43,559 bases of DNA from a virus. Below, one piece after another: positions 33,583-40,853 of the stretch (the stretch's first letter is position 1; each line of letters opens with the position of its first letter). The stretch spans positions 1 through 43,559 of the IMG/VR virus record IMGVR_UViG_3300042307_002118, one strand, 5' to 3'. The notes under the pieces were generated by a model, which was given only the letters and a program-made list of their open reading frames with translations, did no database searches and was not told the origin of the DNA. The position numbers and the translations under genes are program-made.

Positions 33583-34500
33583 ATGATGCAAGTAATCACC
33601 AACTCCAATACCAATAAAAACTTCACACGTGCTTCTGCTGTTGTGATTCCTGAGATCTACAATCGTCGCTTTAAGACTGGTAAAGAAGATCTTGATAATA
33701 TGTTTGGTGGTAATGGTTTCTTGCCTGGCTTTACTTTTACTCTTGCTGCTGCACCAGGATCCGGCAAAACTTCGATGTTGTTGCAAGTACTTGAGTTGCT
33801 CGAGCAAACTGGTAAACGTACTGCCTACATTTCCGGAGAAGAAAATCTTGAACAACTTGCTTTTACATCAGCTCGTCTTGGAGTAAATCAAGTTCCTCTT
33901 GCTAACATTACTGATATTGATGAACTTTGCAATGCTATTGTTGAGAACAAGTTTGATTTTGTTGTAGTTGATTCACTTCCAGCGATTACTTCTAAGCACA
34001 AGATGAACAAGAAGCAGCTCGAAGAGTATATTACTACTAAGTTGATCAAGACTGCGAAAGAGAATGAGATTGTAATTGGTACTATTCTTCACTTTACAAA
34101 AGCTGGTACGTACAAAGGTAGTACGCTTTTGCCTCACAGTGTTGATTGTAACGTGATTATGACTCGTAACAAAGAAGACTACAATCTTCGTGATGTTGAT
34201 GTTACCAAAAATCGCTTTGGATCAGCCGGACAAGCGATCTTTGAGATGACTTCACGCGGATTTAGCTTCGAAGCTGTTGAGTCTGAAGCTCCTATGCAGC
34301 AAGGCTCTAAGAGCAAGAAGACTTCTAAGCGAGATCTTGTTATCGAAACTCTTGACGCTGAGAAGACTGTAGAAGCTATTGTTAAAGATTCTGGAGTGTC
34401 TGGTTCATACTTGACAACTCTTCTTCGTGAGTTAGTTACAGAAGGTGTTGTAACTAAGTCTGGCAAAGGAGCTTCTGCAACATACATGAAAAAAGCTTGA
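33583..34500 (+). CDS. RadA/RecA-like ATPase with C-terminal winged helix
   Basis: A 305-residue protein. It has Walker A APGSGKTSMLLQ near residue 60, RadA-type AYISGEENLEQLAFTSARLG, Walker B FDFVVVDSLPAI and the RadA signature KNRFGS. RadA in bacteria promotes branch migration. The zinc finger and Lon-like domain of RadA are missing; the last 60 residues instead look like a winged helix (EAIVKDSGVSGSYLTTLLRE, then VTKSGKGASATYMKK). It is a likely phage recombination ATPase, in the place of T4 UvsX. The ATG at 33583 (or 33586) is set by the promoter at 33548; an upstream frame from 33445 is not conserved in style. Confidence 0.85.
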   Translation: MMQVITNSNTNKNFTRASAVVIPEIYNRRFKTGKEDLDNMFGGNGFLPGFTFTLAAAPGSGKTSMLLQVLELLEQTGKRTAYISGEENLEQLAFTSARLGVNQVPLANITDIDELCNAIVENKFDFVVVDSLPAITSKHKMNKKQLEEYITTKLIKTAKENEIVIGTILHFTKAGTYKGSTLLPHSVDCNVIMTRNKEDYNLRDVDVTKNRFGSAGQAIFEMTSRGFSFEAVESEAPMQQGSKSKKTSKRDLVIETLDAEKTVEAIVKDSGVSGSYLTTLLRELVTEGVVTKSGKGASATYMKKA

Positions 34501-34524
34501 TCTGTCTGACTCATAGTATAGAAT
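34497..34524 (+). promoter_or_regulatory. TGTCC-type promoter (TGTCT variant)
   Basis: TTGATC (34497-34502), TGTCT, 16-base spacer, TAGAAT (34519-34524), 9 bases before ATG 34534. The TGA stop of the RadA-like gene lies in the -35 box. Confidence 0.75.
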
Positions 34525-34533
34525 AATTCAACA

Positions 34534-34740
34534 ATGAATAAAACGCTTTACGCAGATGGGTTAGAGAAAGCTCTAATTGGAGTTGGAACCCAATTTAATA
34601 AACAAATTGCTGTGTACAGCAAAGCTAAGGTGCTGGATATCTTGCAAAAATTTATGTCTTTAGAAGAAGCTGAAGAGTACTTTGACTATAACATTGCTGG
34701 AGCATATGTTGGAGAACACACTCCAGTCTTTTTGGATTGA
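34534..34740 (+). CDS. Small conserved phage protein
   Basis: A 68-residue protein. LIGVGTQFNKQIAVYSKAKV, then AEEYFDYNIAGAYVGEHTPV belongs to a common small phage family of unknown role. It has a promoter of its own and is probably expressed early. Its stop overlaps the next promoter. Confidence 0.8.
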   Translation: MNKTLYADGLEKALIGVGTQFNKQIAVYSKAKVLDILQKFMSLEEAEEYFDYNIAGAYVGEHTPVFLD

Positions 34741-34765
34741 CTTGTCCAAGCCAAAGACCTATACT
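34737..34765 (+). promoter_or_regulatory. TGTCC-type promoter
   Basis: TTGACT (34737-34742), TGTCC, 17-base spacer, TATACT (34760-34765), 10 bases before ATG 34776. The upstream stop TGA forms part of the -35 box. Confidence 0.8.
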
Positions 34766-34775
34766 CACTATTGAA

Positions 34776-34922
34776 ATGACAACTAATACGACAAATCTAC
34801 AAGACTGCTTGAGAGACCTAATTGATGTCCTCGTCGACAAATCGCTTTGGAATCTTCTGACTGACAAGGAAAGAGAAAAAGTATCAAAAGTAATTCAACA
34901 ATCAATGGAAGTACATGAATAA
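34776..34922 (+). CDS. Small hypothetical protein
   Basis: A 48-residue protein starting MTTNTTNLQDCLRDLIDVLV, predicted helical. The ATG at 34776 fits the promoter spacing; a longer frame from TTG 34737 would begin inside the -35 box. It overlaps the next gene by 8 bases, suggesting coupling. Function unknown. Confidence 0.65.
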   Translation: MTTNTTNLQDCLRDLIDVLVDKSLWNLLTDKEREKVSKVIQQSMEVHE

Positions 34923-35151
34923 CAAAACAACAAAAGAGCATGCTCAGATCCTAGCTCAATACATCTATGACTCTGATGTTCAGCATATTGACTATTCAGA
35001 TCATTGTGAACATAACCAAGATCCTCGCGAACATATTTTGTGGAGTGCTGCAGAAGTCCTTGGACTAGTTGATAGTGAAGGGTTTGCTGCAGAGCTTCAA
35101 GTTTGGGATGACAAGCAAACAGTTAAGAAACGTAAGCAAGGCACTTGGTGA
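34915..35151 (+). CDS. Small hypothetical protein
   Basis: A 78-residue acidic protein, MNNKTTKEHAQILAQYIYDS onward, ending in a basic KKRKQGTW. Its start overlaps the upstream gene. No domain is recognised. It shares the 34737 promoter. Confidence 0.65.
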   Translation: MNNKTTKEHAQILAQYIYDSDVQHIDYSDHCEHNQDPREHILWSAAEVLGLVDSEGFAAELQVWDDKQTVKKRKQGTW

Positions 35152-35162
35152 AGAATCTAAAA

Positions 35163-35504
35163 ATGAAAACTAAGAAGAAAGATAAATTTGTATATCTTGT
35201 TTATTGCAACACAGATCCGATTGTGTATGGAGTTTATAGCAACAAGCAGAGTGCTGTTCGTTATGCAATTCACTTGATTCGATATCGCAAAAAGCGAGCT
35301 AAAGAAAGAGGACACGAATTTGGTTATTATCATTTCCATCCATTGATGCAGCCTGTACAACTTAAATGGGCAAATGACTCTAATAGTCCGTATTACCATG
35401 ATCTTACAATGTTTTCGGCTTGTTTAAAGATTAAAGATGGAGCTAAAGATTATTCTGATGATGGTTGTAACATTAAGGTGCAACGAAAAATTTTAAATGA
35501 TTGA
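35163..35504 (+). CDS. Small hypothetical basic protein
   Basis: A 113-residue protein. The start KTKKKDKFVYLVYCNTDPIV and the following VYSNKQSAVRYAIHLIRYRK give a beta-alpha pattern found in many small phage proteins. ATG 35163 was chosen; GTG 35148 overlapping the upstream stop is possible. Function unknown. Confidence 0.65.
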   Translation: MKTKKKDKFVYLVYCNTDPIVYGVYSNKQSAVRYAIHLIRYRKKRAKERGHEFGYYHFHPLMQPVQLKWANDSNSPYYHDLTMFSACLKIKDGAKDYSDDGCNIKVQRKILND

Positions 35505-35509
35505 ATTTA

Positions 35510-35538
35510 TTGAGCTGTCTACAATGGCTCGCTAAAAT
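35510..35538 (+). promoter_or_regulatory. TGTCC-type promoter (TGTCT variant)
   Basis: TTGAGC (35510-35515), TGTCT, 17-base spacer, TAAAAT (35533-35538), 10 bases before ATG 35549. Confidence 0.75.
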
Positions 35539-35548
35539 CATTCCCAAT

Positions 35549-35863
35549 ATGAAAACCCCTAAAGTCACAAACGACTCATCAAAAGCTAGTGGAACATGCT
35601 TCATTGGTTATCTTCCTACTACCTATGACACTCTTCGAGAGAAACTTGGAGAACCTCTTACTGGATACTCTGGTGATGAAAAAGTAACATGCGAATGGAT
35701 TATTGAGTTTGAAAATGGTTCAGTAGGAACAATTTATGATTGGAAGACAAACGCAACTCCTCTCAATGAATACAACTGGCATGTTGGAGGTCGAGGTATC
35801 AACACTCTTGACAAAGTCGGTAGGTTTGTTGGACTCGATACTCGTCAAACTCTTTTTGCATAA
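35549..35863 (+). CDS. Conserved phage protein (EWHVGG type)
   Basis: A 104-residue protein. YDTLREKLGEPL, VTCEWIIEFENGSVGTIYDW and YNWHVGGRG match a small family common in many phages, with unknown function. The ATG is set by promoter spacing; the longer frame from 35501 spans the promoter. Confidence 0.75.
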   Translation: MKTPKVTNDSSKASGTCFIGYLPTTYDTLREKLGEPLTGYSGDEKVTCEWIIEFENGSVGTIYDWKTNATPLNEYNWHVGGRGINTLDKVGRFVGLDTRQTLFA

Positions 35864-36135
35864 TTATTTGCATTGATTATTTTTAATTGTATTTAATTGA
35901 ATTTCCCGTACGTAAACCGTTAAAATTTAATCATTAAAATAATACAAAAATTAGTATTATTTCTTGATTTTGAATAAAATTTGCTGGATTGAATGTACTA
36001 AAAAAGGTGCACGAATTTATTTAATAATTTTCTCGTAGCAAAATTTGCATTTCCCGTACGTAAAAATGATTAAAAATAATGATAAAATGATCGTTTCTTT
36101 TTAGTTTTAAAATACAAGAATAGTCGACAAATCAA
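35864..36135 (+). other. AT-rich gene-free region with 16-base direct repeats
   Basis: About 270 bases without a reading frame, much more AT-rich than the neighbours. ATTTCCCGTACGTAAA occurs at 35901-35916 and 36049-36064, 148 bases apart, each with the palindrome CGTACG. It has runs such as TTAAAATTTAATCATTAAAA. It could be a replication origin or a protein-binding region. No promoter of the main type lies inside. Confidence 0.55.
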
Positions 36136-36164
36136 TTGACTTGTCCAAAGCAATAATGCAGAAT
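36136..36164 (+). promoter_or_regulatory. TGTCC-type promoter
   Basis: TTGACT (36136-36141), TGTCC, 17-base spacer, CAGAAT (36159-36164), 8 bases before ATG 36173. Confidence 0.7.
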
Positions 36165-36172
36165 AGCACGCA

Positions 36173-36346
36173 ATGAAGAAAGAATTTGTTTCTGGCGAAT
36201 ATATTGTGACTAAAGATGGACACAGAGGATATGTCATCGAGAAGCTTGGAGACATGAATATGTATCAAATTCGTCTTGCAAGTGGTTACACAATTCGCTC
36301 TGGACAAGATATCGAGCATGACAGCTTGATGGATGATATAGAATAA
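36173..36346 (+). CDS. Small hypothetical protein
   Basis: A 57-residue protein, MKKEFVSGEYIVTKDGHRGY onward, ending DDIE. The gene sits at the proper distance from its promoter. It looks like a small beta barrel (GEYIVTKDGHRGYVIEKLG) of the type seen in many phage operons. Function unknown. Confidence 0.75.
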   Translation: MKKEFVSGEYIVTKDGHRGYVIEKLGDMNMYQIRLASGYTIRSGQDIEHDSLMDDIE

Positions 36347-36349
36347 TTC

Positions 36350-36378
36350 TTGACCTGTCCTTTAAACCGCAAGAACAT
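36350..36378 (+). promoter_or_regulatory. TGTCC-type promoter
   Basis: TTGACC (36350-36355), TGTCC, 17-base spacer, GAACAT (36373-36378), 7 bases before ATG 36386. Confidence 0.7.
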
Positions 36379-36385
36379 ACATAAT

Positions 36386-36538
36386 ATGAAAAAAGCACTA
36401 ATTCGATTCCTAGATGGAACTTTGGTTGACGTAAAGTATAAAGTTACTGGAGACAATGAAATTTATATAGAATGGTCAAATTCGTGTAATGCAAAGCAAA
36501 CAATCTGGATTACGCTAGATCGCGTTGAACTTGTATGA
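36386..36538 (+). CDS. Small hypothetical protein
   Basis: A 50-residue protein, MKKALIRFLDGTLVDVKYKV onward. The predicted fold is beta-rich. It overlaps the next gene by ATGA (36535-36538), which suggests coupling. Function unknown. Confidence 0.7.
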   Translation: MKKALIRFLDGTLVDVKYKVTGDNEIYIEWSNSCNAKQTIWITLDRVELV

Positions 36539-36894
36539 CCCATTCATTAGTAACAATTTATCGGTTGCCTTGGTCTGTCGATCACCACAAGATTCGAGAA
36601 GACTGGTTTCAAGAGAGACAAGAAGTCTTTCACTATCGCTCTGAGCTTGAAGGAGAAAAAGCTGCAGAAGAAGCATTTCATATTACGAATGCTCCAGACG
36701 AATGCTTGACGGACGATCAAAAGACGATCATTGCAATGAACGAATTCAAAGGACCTTCTCTTAGTGTTGGAGATGTTGTTCGAGTAAAGCCATTTGAAAC
36801 AAGTACTCTCCCAACATATTATCTCTGCAAGTCTTTTGGTTGGGAGAAGTTCGAAGGAGATGTCATTAAGTTGTTGAAACTCTTTTCTTGGTAA
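36535..36894 (+). CDS. YodL-like phage protein
   Basis: A 119-residue protein. YRLPWSVDHHKIREDWFQ, AEEAFHITNAPDECLT, then GPSLSVGDVVRVKPF and YYLCKSFGWEKF give the order of the YodL-like family seen in many phages and plasmids (LSVSDVV...YYVDSFGF). Function unknown. It is coupled to the preceding gene. Confidence 0.75.
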   Translation: MTHSLVTIYRLPWSVDHHKIREDWFQERQEVFHYRSELEGEKAAEEAFHITNAPDECLTDDQKTIIAMNEFKGPSLSVGDVVRVKPFETSTLPTYYLCKSFGWEKFEGDVIKLLKLFSW

Positions 36895-36897
36895 AAT

Positions 36898-37158
36898 ATG
36901 ATCTGTAAAGTTTGTAACAAACCCATTGAGCAAGAACGATTATCAATTCTCCCAAACACAGTATTCTGTGCCCCATGTGCCCAGAAGTATAGTAAAGTGG
37001 AGGCACGAAAAGGAATTATGGTATTTGACCAAAAGACCGGCGGAACTCTTTGTACGATGCCAGCATCTTACTACAATAGCAACCGACAGTACTTTAAGCC
37101 AAACGGCAAGAATGGACGCTCTGTAATGAAGAACTTTTCGAAAAACATTTGCACATGA
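36898..37158 (+). CDS. DksA/TraR-like C4 zinc-finger protein
   Basis: An 86-residue protein. CKVCNKPIEQERLSILPNTV is followed by a second CAPCA, matching the C4 zinc finger of DksA/TraR proteins, which act at the RNA polymerase secondary channel. The coiled coil of DksA is absent, so a role on RNA polymerase is only a possibility. The C-terminus has GGTLCTMPASYY. The HNH cassette starts at its stop. Confidence 0.75.
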   Translation: MICKVCNKPIEQERLSILPNTVFCAPCAQKYSKVEARKGIMVFDQKTGGTLCTMPASYYNSNRQYFKPNGKNGRSVMKNFSKNICT

Positions 37159-37947
37159 TTATTTTATACAACGTCCTTTTGCTGCACAAGCTCGACTACA
37201 ATACTTTTTTTGTTTGAGTTTGCCAGGTTTGCCGTGTATGAATTTACCACAATGGTTGCAAGGTTTAGATGACATGCTTACGCGTTCTGCAACTGCTCGG
37301 GGTTTTCCTTTTCTATAGGCATTTACACAAGCATGAGAACAAAATACTCTTTTTTTAATTTCATTAGGCTGAGCCTGAAATAAAGTTTCACAATTTAAAC
37401 ATTTTTTGTTTGATGTTTTAATTCGAGACAACTTCGCACATTTAGGCGTACAAAATTTTCTATGATTGTTCGTTGGAGTAACAAAAAAATCAGAGCTACA
37501 GTGTAAACACTTCTTTTTCACTTCTTTTTTCATGCTTTTGTATTTGCATTTCGTGTTGCAAAATTTTCTATTCAAACATTCTAATGCAACTATTTCCTTT
37601 TCGCAATAATGACAATTAGTAACCACTTTAGGTTTCCATTTATTTTTCCTTTTTAACCAACCATACATTTTATTTCCTTTTCGTCCTGAATTACTCTTTG
37701 TGGTATATGTCATTATATACACAGCTCTCCAAAGCCCTACGTGATTTGGGTAAATTTTTACCAATAATTGATGGCAAACGTAGTGCTCTTCTGGTGTTAA
37801 AGCAACAATGTTTTCTCTTTCGTCAGTTCCACCCATACAACGAGGAATAATGTGGTGATTTTCTATATAACCTACTATTGAATCCCTTGTTTTAGCTCGA
37901 TTTACAATTTTTTCGTATATTGCTTTATAGTATGCTGCACTTTTCAT
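37159..37947 (-). CDS. HNH homing endonuclease with tandem zinc fingers
   Basis: A 262-residue protein. The HNH motif is ENHHIIPRCMGGTDERENIV with the final His in EEHYVCHQLL. Four Cys4 fingers with CxxC and CxxxC pairs follow from residue about 112 to 258, starting CHYC, CLHC, CLNC and CNHC. It is antisense to the early genes and abuts the zinc-finger gene stop. Expression is probably late from an ATAAGTA motif, as for the GIY-YIG genes. Confidence 0.9.
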   Translation of the reverse strand: MKSAAYYKAIYEKIVNRAKTRDSIVGYIENHHIIPRCMGGTDERENIVALTPEEHYVCHQLLVKIYPNHVGLWRAVYIMTYTTKSNSGRKGNKMYGWLKRKNKWKPKVVTNCHYCEKEIVALECLNRKFCNTKCKYKSMKKEVKKKCLHCSSDFFVTPTNNHRKFCTPKCAKLSRIKTSNKKCLNCETLFQAQPNEIKKRVFCSHACVNAYRKGKPRAVAERVSMSSKPCNHCGKFIHGKPGKLKQKKYCSRACAAKGRCIK

Positions 37948-38050
37948 ATTTTAGTCATAAATACTTATCGCTCAAGTCCTGTTTTTCTGGTTTACTTTTC
38001 ATATTTTAGTCGATAGAAATTGTGGTTAGAAACAGGACTTGAGTTTTTTT
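37939..38050. promoter_or_regulatory. Control module upstream of HNH gene
   Basis: CTCAAGTCCTGTTT (37971-37984) pairs perfectly with AAACAGGACTTGAG (38030-38043) over 14 bp, followed by seven T on the plus strand. ACTTTTCATATTTTAGTC is repeated at 37939-37956 and 37994-38011; the first copy contains the HNH start codon. The late motif ATAAGTA lies at 37968-37962 on the minus strand. The same layout occurs at both GIY-YIG genes. Confidence 0.75.
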
Positions 38051-38051
38051 A

Positions 38052-38080
38052 TTGAGCTGTCCTCCAGCTCTTGCTATAGT
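38052..38080 (+). promoter_or_regulatory. TGTCC-type promoter for GP88-like gene
   Basis: TTGAGC (38052-38057), TGTCC, 17-base spacer, TATAGT (38075-38080), 10 bases before ATG 38091. Confidence 0.85.
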
Positions 38081-38090
38081 CTTTTCTGTA

Positions 38091-38765
38091 ATGAGCACAC
38101 TACTTGCAACCAACACCAAACTCGAAAAAGGATCAACATTCAATTGGACATCGAGAGGTCTTTCTCTTGCTCCTGCAAACCTTTCTGGCAAACAGCTTTG
38201 CCCCCATCGTTCTCCAGGATGTGAGTTCTCTTGTCTGAACACTGCAGGAATGGGAAAGTTCTCGTATGTTCAGGAAGCTCGTATTAAAAAGTCTAAGATG
38301 TTGATTGAGAATAGAGAAGAATTTCTCACAAAGCTCAACAAAGAGCTTGAGTCTCTTAATAAGAAAGCTTTGAAGGGCACGCAAATTGCTGTCCGTCTGA
38401 ATGTTCTGTCGGACGTTCCTTGGTACAACATGATTGATATGGAGTCTTACAAGAACCTTCGCTTCTATGACTACACTCCTAACGCCGGACGAATGATCGA
38501 GTTCCTGCAAGGCAAGCTTCCAGCTAACTATCATCTAACCTTCTCGCGCAAAGAGAATAACCAAGCCAAAGTTGAGTTGATCTCTTCGATGGGTGGCAAT
38601 GTGGCAGTAGTGTTCGACAAGCTTCCGGAAACCTATCTCGGAAAGCCAGTTATTGATGGAGATGCAAGCGACTTGCGATTCCTTGATCCAAAAGGAGTTA
38701 TTGTTGGCCTGAAAGCCAAAGGAAAAGGCAAAAAGGACACATCAGGCTTTGTGATTAAAGCTTGA
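38091..38765 (+). CDS. GP88-like family protein
   Basis: A 224-residue protein. CPHRSPGCEFSCLNTAGMG near residue 40, VRLNVLSDVPWYNM, FYDYTPNAGRMIEF, NYHLTFSRKEN and DGDASDLRFLDPKGVIVGLK match the GP88-type family found in many phages. The three Cys near the N-terminus could bind metal or an iron-sulphur cluster, but this is not proven. Function unknown. It is codon-richer in GC than its neighbours. The ATG is set by promoter spacing. Confidence 0.8.
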   Translation: MSTLLATNTKLEKGSTFNWTSRGLSLAPANLSGKQLCPHRSPGCEFSCLNTAGMGKFSYVQEARIKKSKMLIENREEFLTKLNKELESLNKKALKGTQIAVRLNVLSDVPWYNMIDMESYKNLRFYDYTPNAGRMIEFLQGKLPANYHLTFSRKENNQAKVELISSMGGNVAVVFDKLPETYLGKPVIDGDASDLRFLDPKGVIVGLKAKGKGKKDTSGFVIKA

Positions 38766-38790
38766 GCTGTCCACCATCAACCTCTAAGAT
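38762..38790 (+). promoter_or_regulatory. TGTCC-type promoter
   Basis: TTGAGC (38762-38767), TGTCC, 17-base spacer, TAAGAT (38785-38790), 10 bases before ATG 38801. The stop TGA of the upstream gene lies in the -35 box. Confidence 0.85.
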
Positions 38791-38800
38791 CAATCCTGTA

Positions 38801-39283
38801 ATGAGCACTACTACTATCAAATTCAACGAAGAGGTCTGCACTCTCACGAGCATGTCGAAGCTAGAATCCTATAGTTCGAAGCAGAAGCACACAATGGTTA
38901 GCATTTGCAATCCCTTTGATCCTGAAGAGCTTAACTGGAATGGAATTACAGAACGACCAGAGTATTCTGTCAAAGGAGATGATAAAGCTATCGACAAGCT
39001 GTGGAGGAAGTACAACAAGGCAGAGCTTGAGATTCAACGAGTTATTATCAATCAAGCCGTCGAAGCAGGCTTGATCAAAGACAACATTGCTAAACAGCTA
39101 AAGTGGTCTCGCACAGCCATGTGTAGTTGTGGCTGCAGCCCAGGATGGAAAGCAAAGGATTTCGGTCGTCAAACTATTTGGTTGACAGTAACTTCTCCCT
39201 CCAAAGAGCAAGAGAAGAAAGAACGCAGGCAAGCACAAGAGTCGGAGAAAGAACAAAGGACTCTTGCCTCAATGATCATTTGA
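38801..39283 (+). CDS. Hypothetical protein
   Basis: A 160-residue protein. A Ser/Lys-rich start is followed by helices and a Cys pair region (MCSCGCSPGWKAKDFGR) that could bind metal. The C-terminus is charged (KEQEKKERRQAQESEKEQ) and probably a helix. No family recognised. It is preceded by its own promoter. Confidence 0.75.
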   Translation: MSTTTIKFNEEVCTLTSMSKLESYSSKQKHTMVSICNPFDPEELNWNGITERPEYSVKGDDKAIDKLWRKYNKAELEIQRVIINQAVEAGLIKDNIAKQLKWSRTAMCSCGCSPGWKAKDFGRQTIWLTVTSPSKEQEKKERRQAQESEKEQRTLASMII

Positions 39284-39308
39284 CCTGTCCAAGAGGAATC
39301 TGTAGGAT
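39280..39308 (+). promoter_or_regulatory. TGTCC-type promoter
   Basis: TTGACC (39280-39285), TGTCC, 17-base spacer, TAGGAT (39303-39308), 7 bases before ATG 39316. The stop of the previous gene is in the -35 box. Confidence 0.85.
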
Positions 39309-39315
39309 ATAAAGC

Positions 39316-39498
39316 ATGAAAGAACACGAAATGGAAAGCTACTTGATGGAAGTCCTCGATTGGGCACAAAACGAGGACGGAATGATTGTGGATATAGACA
39401 CATTCGAGAGTGCTGGATTGATGACGAATAATCAAGGTCTAGTTCTTAAAATGAAGGACGGAAGTCAATTCCAGCTCAAGATCACCAAGTCAAAATAG
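39316..39498 (+). CDS. Small hypothetical protein
   Basis: A 60-residue acidic protein, MKEHEMESYLMEVLDWAQNE onward, with a beta hairpin end (LVLKMKDGSQFQLKITKSK). Function unknown. One gene, one promoter. Confidence 0.75.
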   Translation: MKEHEMESYLMEVLDWAQNEDGMIVDIDTFESAGLMTNNQGLVLKMKDGSQFQLKITKSK

Positions 39499-39501
39499 TT
39501 C

Positions 39502-39530
39502 TCGACCTGTCCACCAACACTCTGTAAGAT
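39502..39530 (+). promoter_or_regulatory. TGTCC-type promoter
   Basis: TCGACC (39502-39507), TGTCC, 17-base spacer, TAAGAT (39525-39530), 9 bases before ATG 39540. Confidence 0.8.
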
Positions 39531-39539
39531 TATTCCATA

Positions 39540-39746
39540 ATGAAAACGCAACTGACAGAAGACCAAATCGACAAGCTCAACAACTTGATTGAGTTCACCA
39601 TCCTCCCAGCTCTGCAAGAAGACATCTGCATTCCAGACATGAGCGACAAGAACGAAGAAGACGAAGGATTCGAAGAATGCTACGACGATCGTGTTCAAGT
39701 TCTTTATCGTCAAGCTACTAACTATCTCCGCAACAACATTATCTAA
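39540..39746 (+). CDS. Small acidic hypothetical protein
   Basis: A 68-residue protein, MKTQLTEDQIDKLNNLIEFT onward, acidic in the middle (DKNEEDEGFEEC). Predicted helical. Function unknown. Followed at 39750 by a second small gene on the same transcript. Confidence 0.7.
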   Translation: MKTQLTEDQIDKLNNLIEFTILPALQEDICIPDMSDKNEEDEGFEECYDDRVQVLYRQATNYLRNNII

Positions 39747-39749
39747 GAC

Positions 39750-39893
39750 ATGAAACACTACGAGATCAAAGCATATTCAAATTGGCAACGTCCACAAACA
39801 TTCGTTGTCGATACAGAGTCTGAACGAGAAGAGTTGATCCTTACTTTGAAGGACCAGCAATACAAAGTCGAGTGGGAAGAGATTCAAGATTGA
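39750..39893 (+). CDS. Small hypothetical protein
   Basis: A 47-residue protein, MKHYEIKAYSNWQRPQTFVV onward. It lies 3 bases after the previous stop and shares its promoter. Its TGA stop is part of the next promoter's -35 box. Function unknown. Confidence 0.65.
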   Translation: MKHYEIKAYSNWQRPQTFVVDTESEREELILTLKDQQYKVEWEEIQD

Positions 39894-39918
39894 TCTGTCC
39901 ATAATTACTCTCTAAGAT
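39890..39918 (+). promoter_or_regulatory. TGTCC-type promoter
   Basis: TTGATC (39890-39895), TGTCC, 17-base spacer, TAAGAT (39913-39918), 10 bases before ATG 39929. Confidence 0.85.
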
Positions 39919-39928
39919 TATTCCTGAA

Positions 39929-40240
39929 ATGATTCTTATATACAAACACAAAGCAGAATACGATAAAGACGCAGGTAGTATGACGATTATGAAAGCAGAT
40001 TTTGTTGCTTTTAGAGATGAGAACAACCAATTTTCCGTTGTTAAATCTCGTTATACCTTACGTGGGGAACGGAACATACAACAATTGGTTGAGGCATTAA
40101 AAACCACAATTCAAGAATATAGTAATATCCCTGAAAAGACGAAAGACATGTATTTTGAAACTCTGCCAAAAGACGTCGAAGAGATTGTAGTAAAAGGAAT
40201 TAGGTATAAGAGAAAGACCAGTTGGGAAAAGATTTCTTGA
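39929..40240 (+). CDS. Small hypothetical protein
   Basis: A 103-residue protein, MILIYKHKAEYDKDAGSMTI onward. Alternating strands and helices; basic C-terminus (RYKRKTSWEKIS). Function unknown. Confidence 0.7.
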   Translation: MILIYKHKAEYDKDAGSMTIMKADFVAFRDENNQFSVVKSRYTLRGERNIQQLVEALKTTIQEYSNIPEKTKDMYFETLPKDVEEIVVKGIRYKRKTSWEKIS

Positions 40241-40265
40241 AGTGTCCGAACGAATCCTCTAAGAT
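40237..40265 (+). promoter_or_regulatory. TGTCC-type promoter
   Basis: TTGAAG (40237-40242), TGTCC, 17-base spacer, TAAGAT (40260-40265), 10 bases before ATG 40276. The upstream stop is in the -35 box. Confidence 0.8.
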
Positions 40266-40275
40266 TGATCCCAAG

Positions 40276-40512
40276 ATGAAAGCAACAATCGCTCCTAATG
40301 AAATCAAAGTAGAGTATTCAATCCGTCCGGACGTTGGTAGAGAGTTCTTGACAATTGATATCGAAGGCTGGGATGATGTTAAGAAGCTCACAAAGAAAGT
40401 CCTTGTCCATGAAGGAAAGAAGTTTACATTTACAGGATGGTGCTCAGATAAGAATAAATGTTACTTTGCAAAGCCAATCAATGGAGAAGCGAGTACTGCA
40501 AAGATAGTCTAA
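40276..40512 (+). CDS. Small hypothetical protein
   Basis: A 78-residue protein, MKATIAPNEIKVEYSIRPDV onward, predicted mixed alpha/beta. ATG 40276 fits promoter spacing; the frame from 40222 spans the promoter. Function unknown. Confidence 0.7.
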   Translation: MKATIAPNEIKVEYSIRPDVGREFLTIDIEGWDDVKKLTKKVLVHEGKKFTFTGWCSDKNKCYFAKPINGEASTAKIV

Positions 40513-40520
40513 CAAAAGAA

Positions 40521-40549
40521 TTGTATTGTCCACTTCAATCCTATAATAT
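40521..40549 (+). promoter_or_regulatory. TGTCC-type promoter
   Basis: TTGTAT (40521-40526), TGTCC, 17-base spacer, TAATAT (40544-40549), 7 bases before ATG 40557. Confidence 0.8.
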
Positions 40550-40556
40550 CTTATCC

Positions 40557-40853
40557 ATGATTGCTAATCCATATTATACTGATTCAACATCCCTTCCTAC
40601 ATTCCTCCCAATTCCTCACGTCTGTGCATCTGTATTCAAATGGATTGACGGAGTAGGAACTGCAAAAGCTTCAGACCTATTTTCAAATGCAAATAATGTT
40701 CCTCCGACCTTTGCAATGAAATCTCCATTGACAGGAAAAGTAAAGTTATTTGATTATTGCTTGGAAGAAGCTGTAGAAAATGAGTATTGGGACGGAGAGT
40801 TTCAAAAATTCACTACAAGCTGTGGACTTATAGCAATTGTTTGGAATTGTTAG
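40557..40853 (+). CDS. Hypothetical protein
   Basis: A 98-residue protein, MIANPYYTDSTSLPTFLPIP onward, with FKWIDGVGTAKASDLF in the middle. The last gene before the repeat region. Function unknown. Confidence 0.65.
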   Translation: MIANPYYTDSTSLPTFLPIPHVCASVFKWIDGVGTAKASDLFSNANNVPPTFAMKSPLTGKVKLFDYCLEEAVENEYWDGEFQKFTTSCGLIAIVWNC

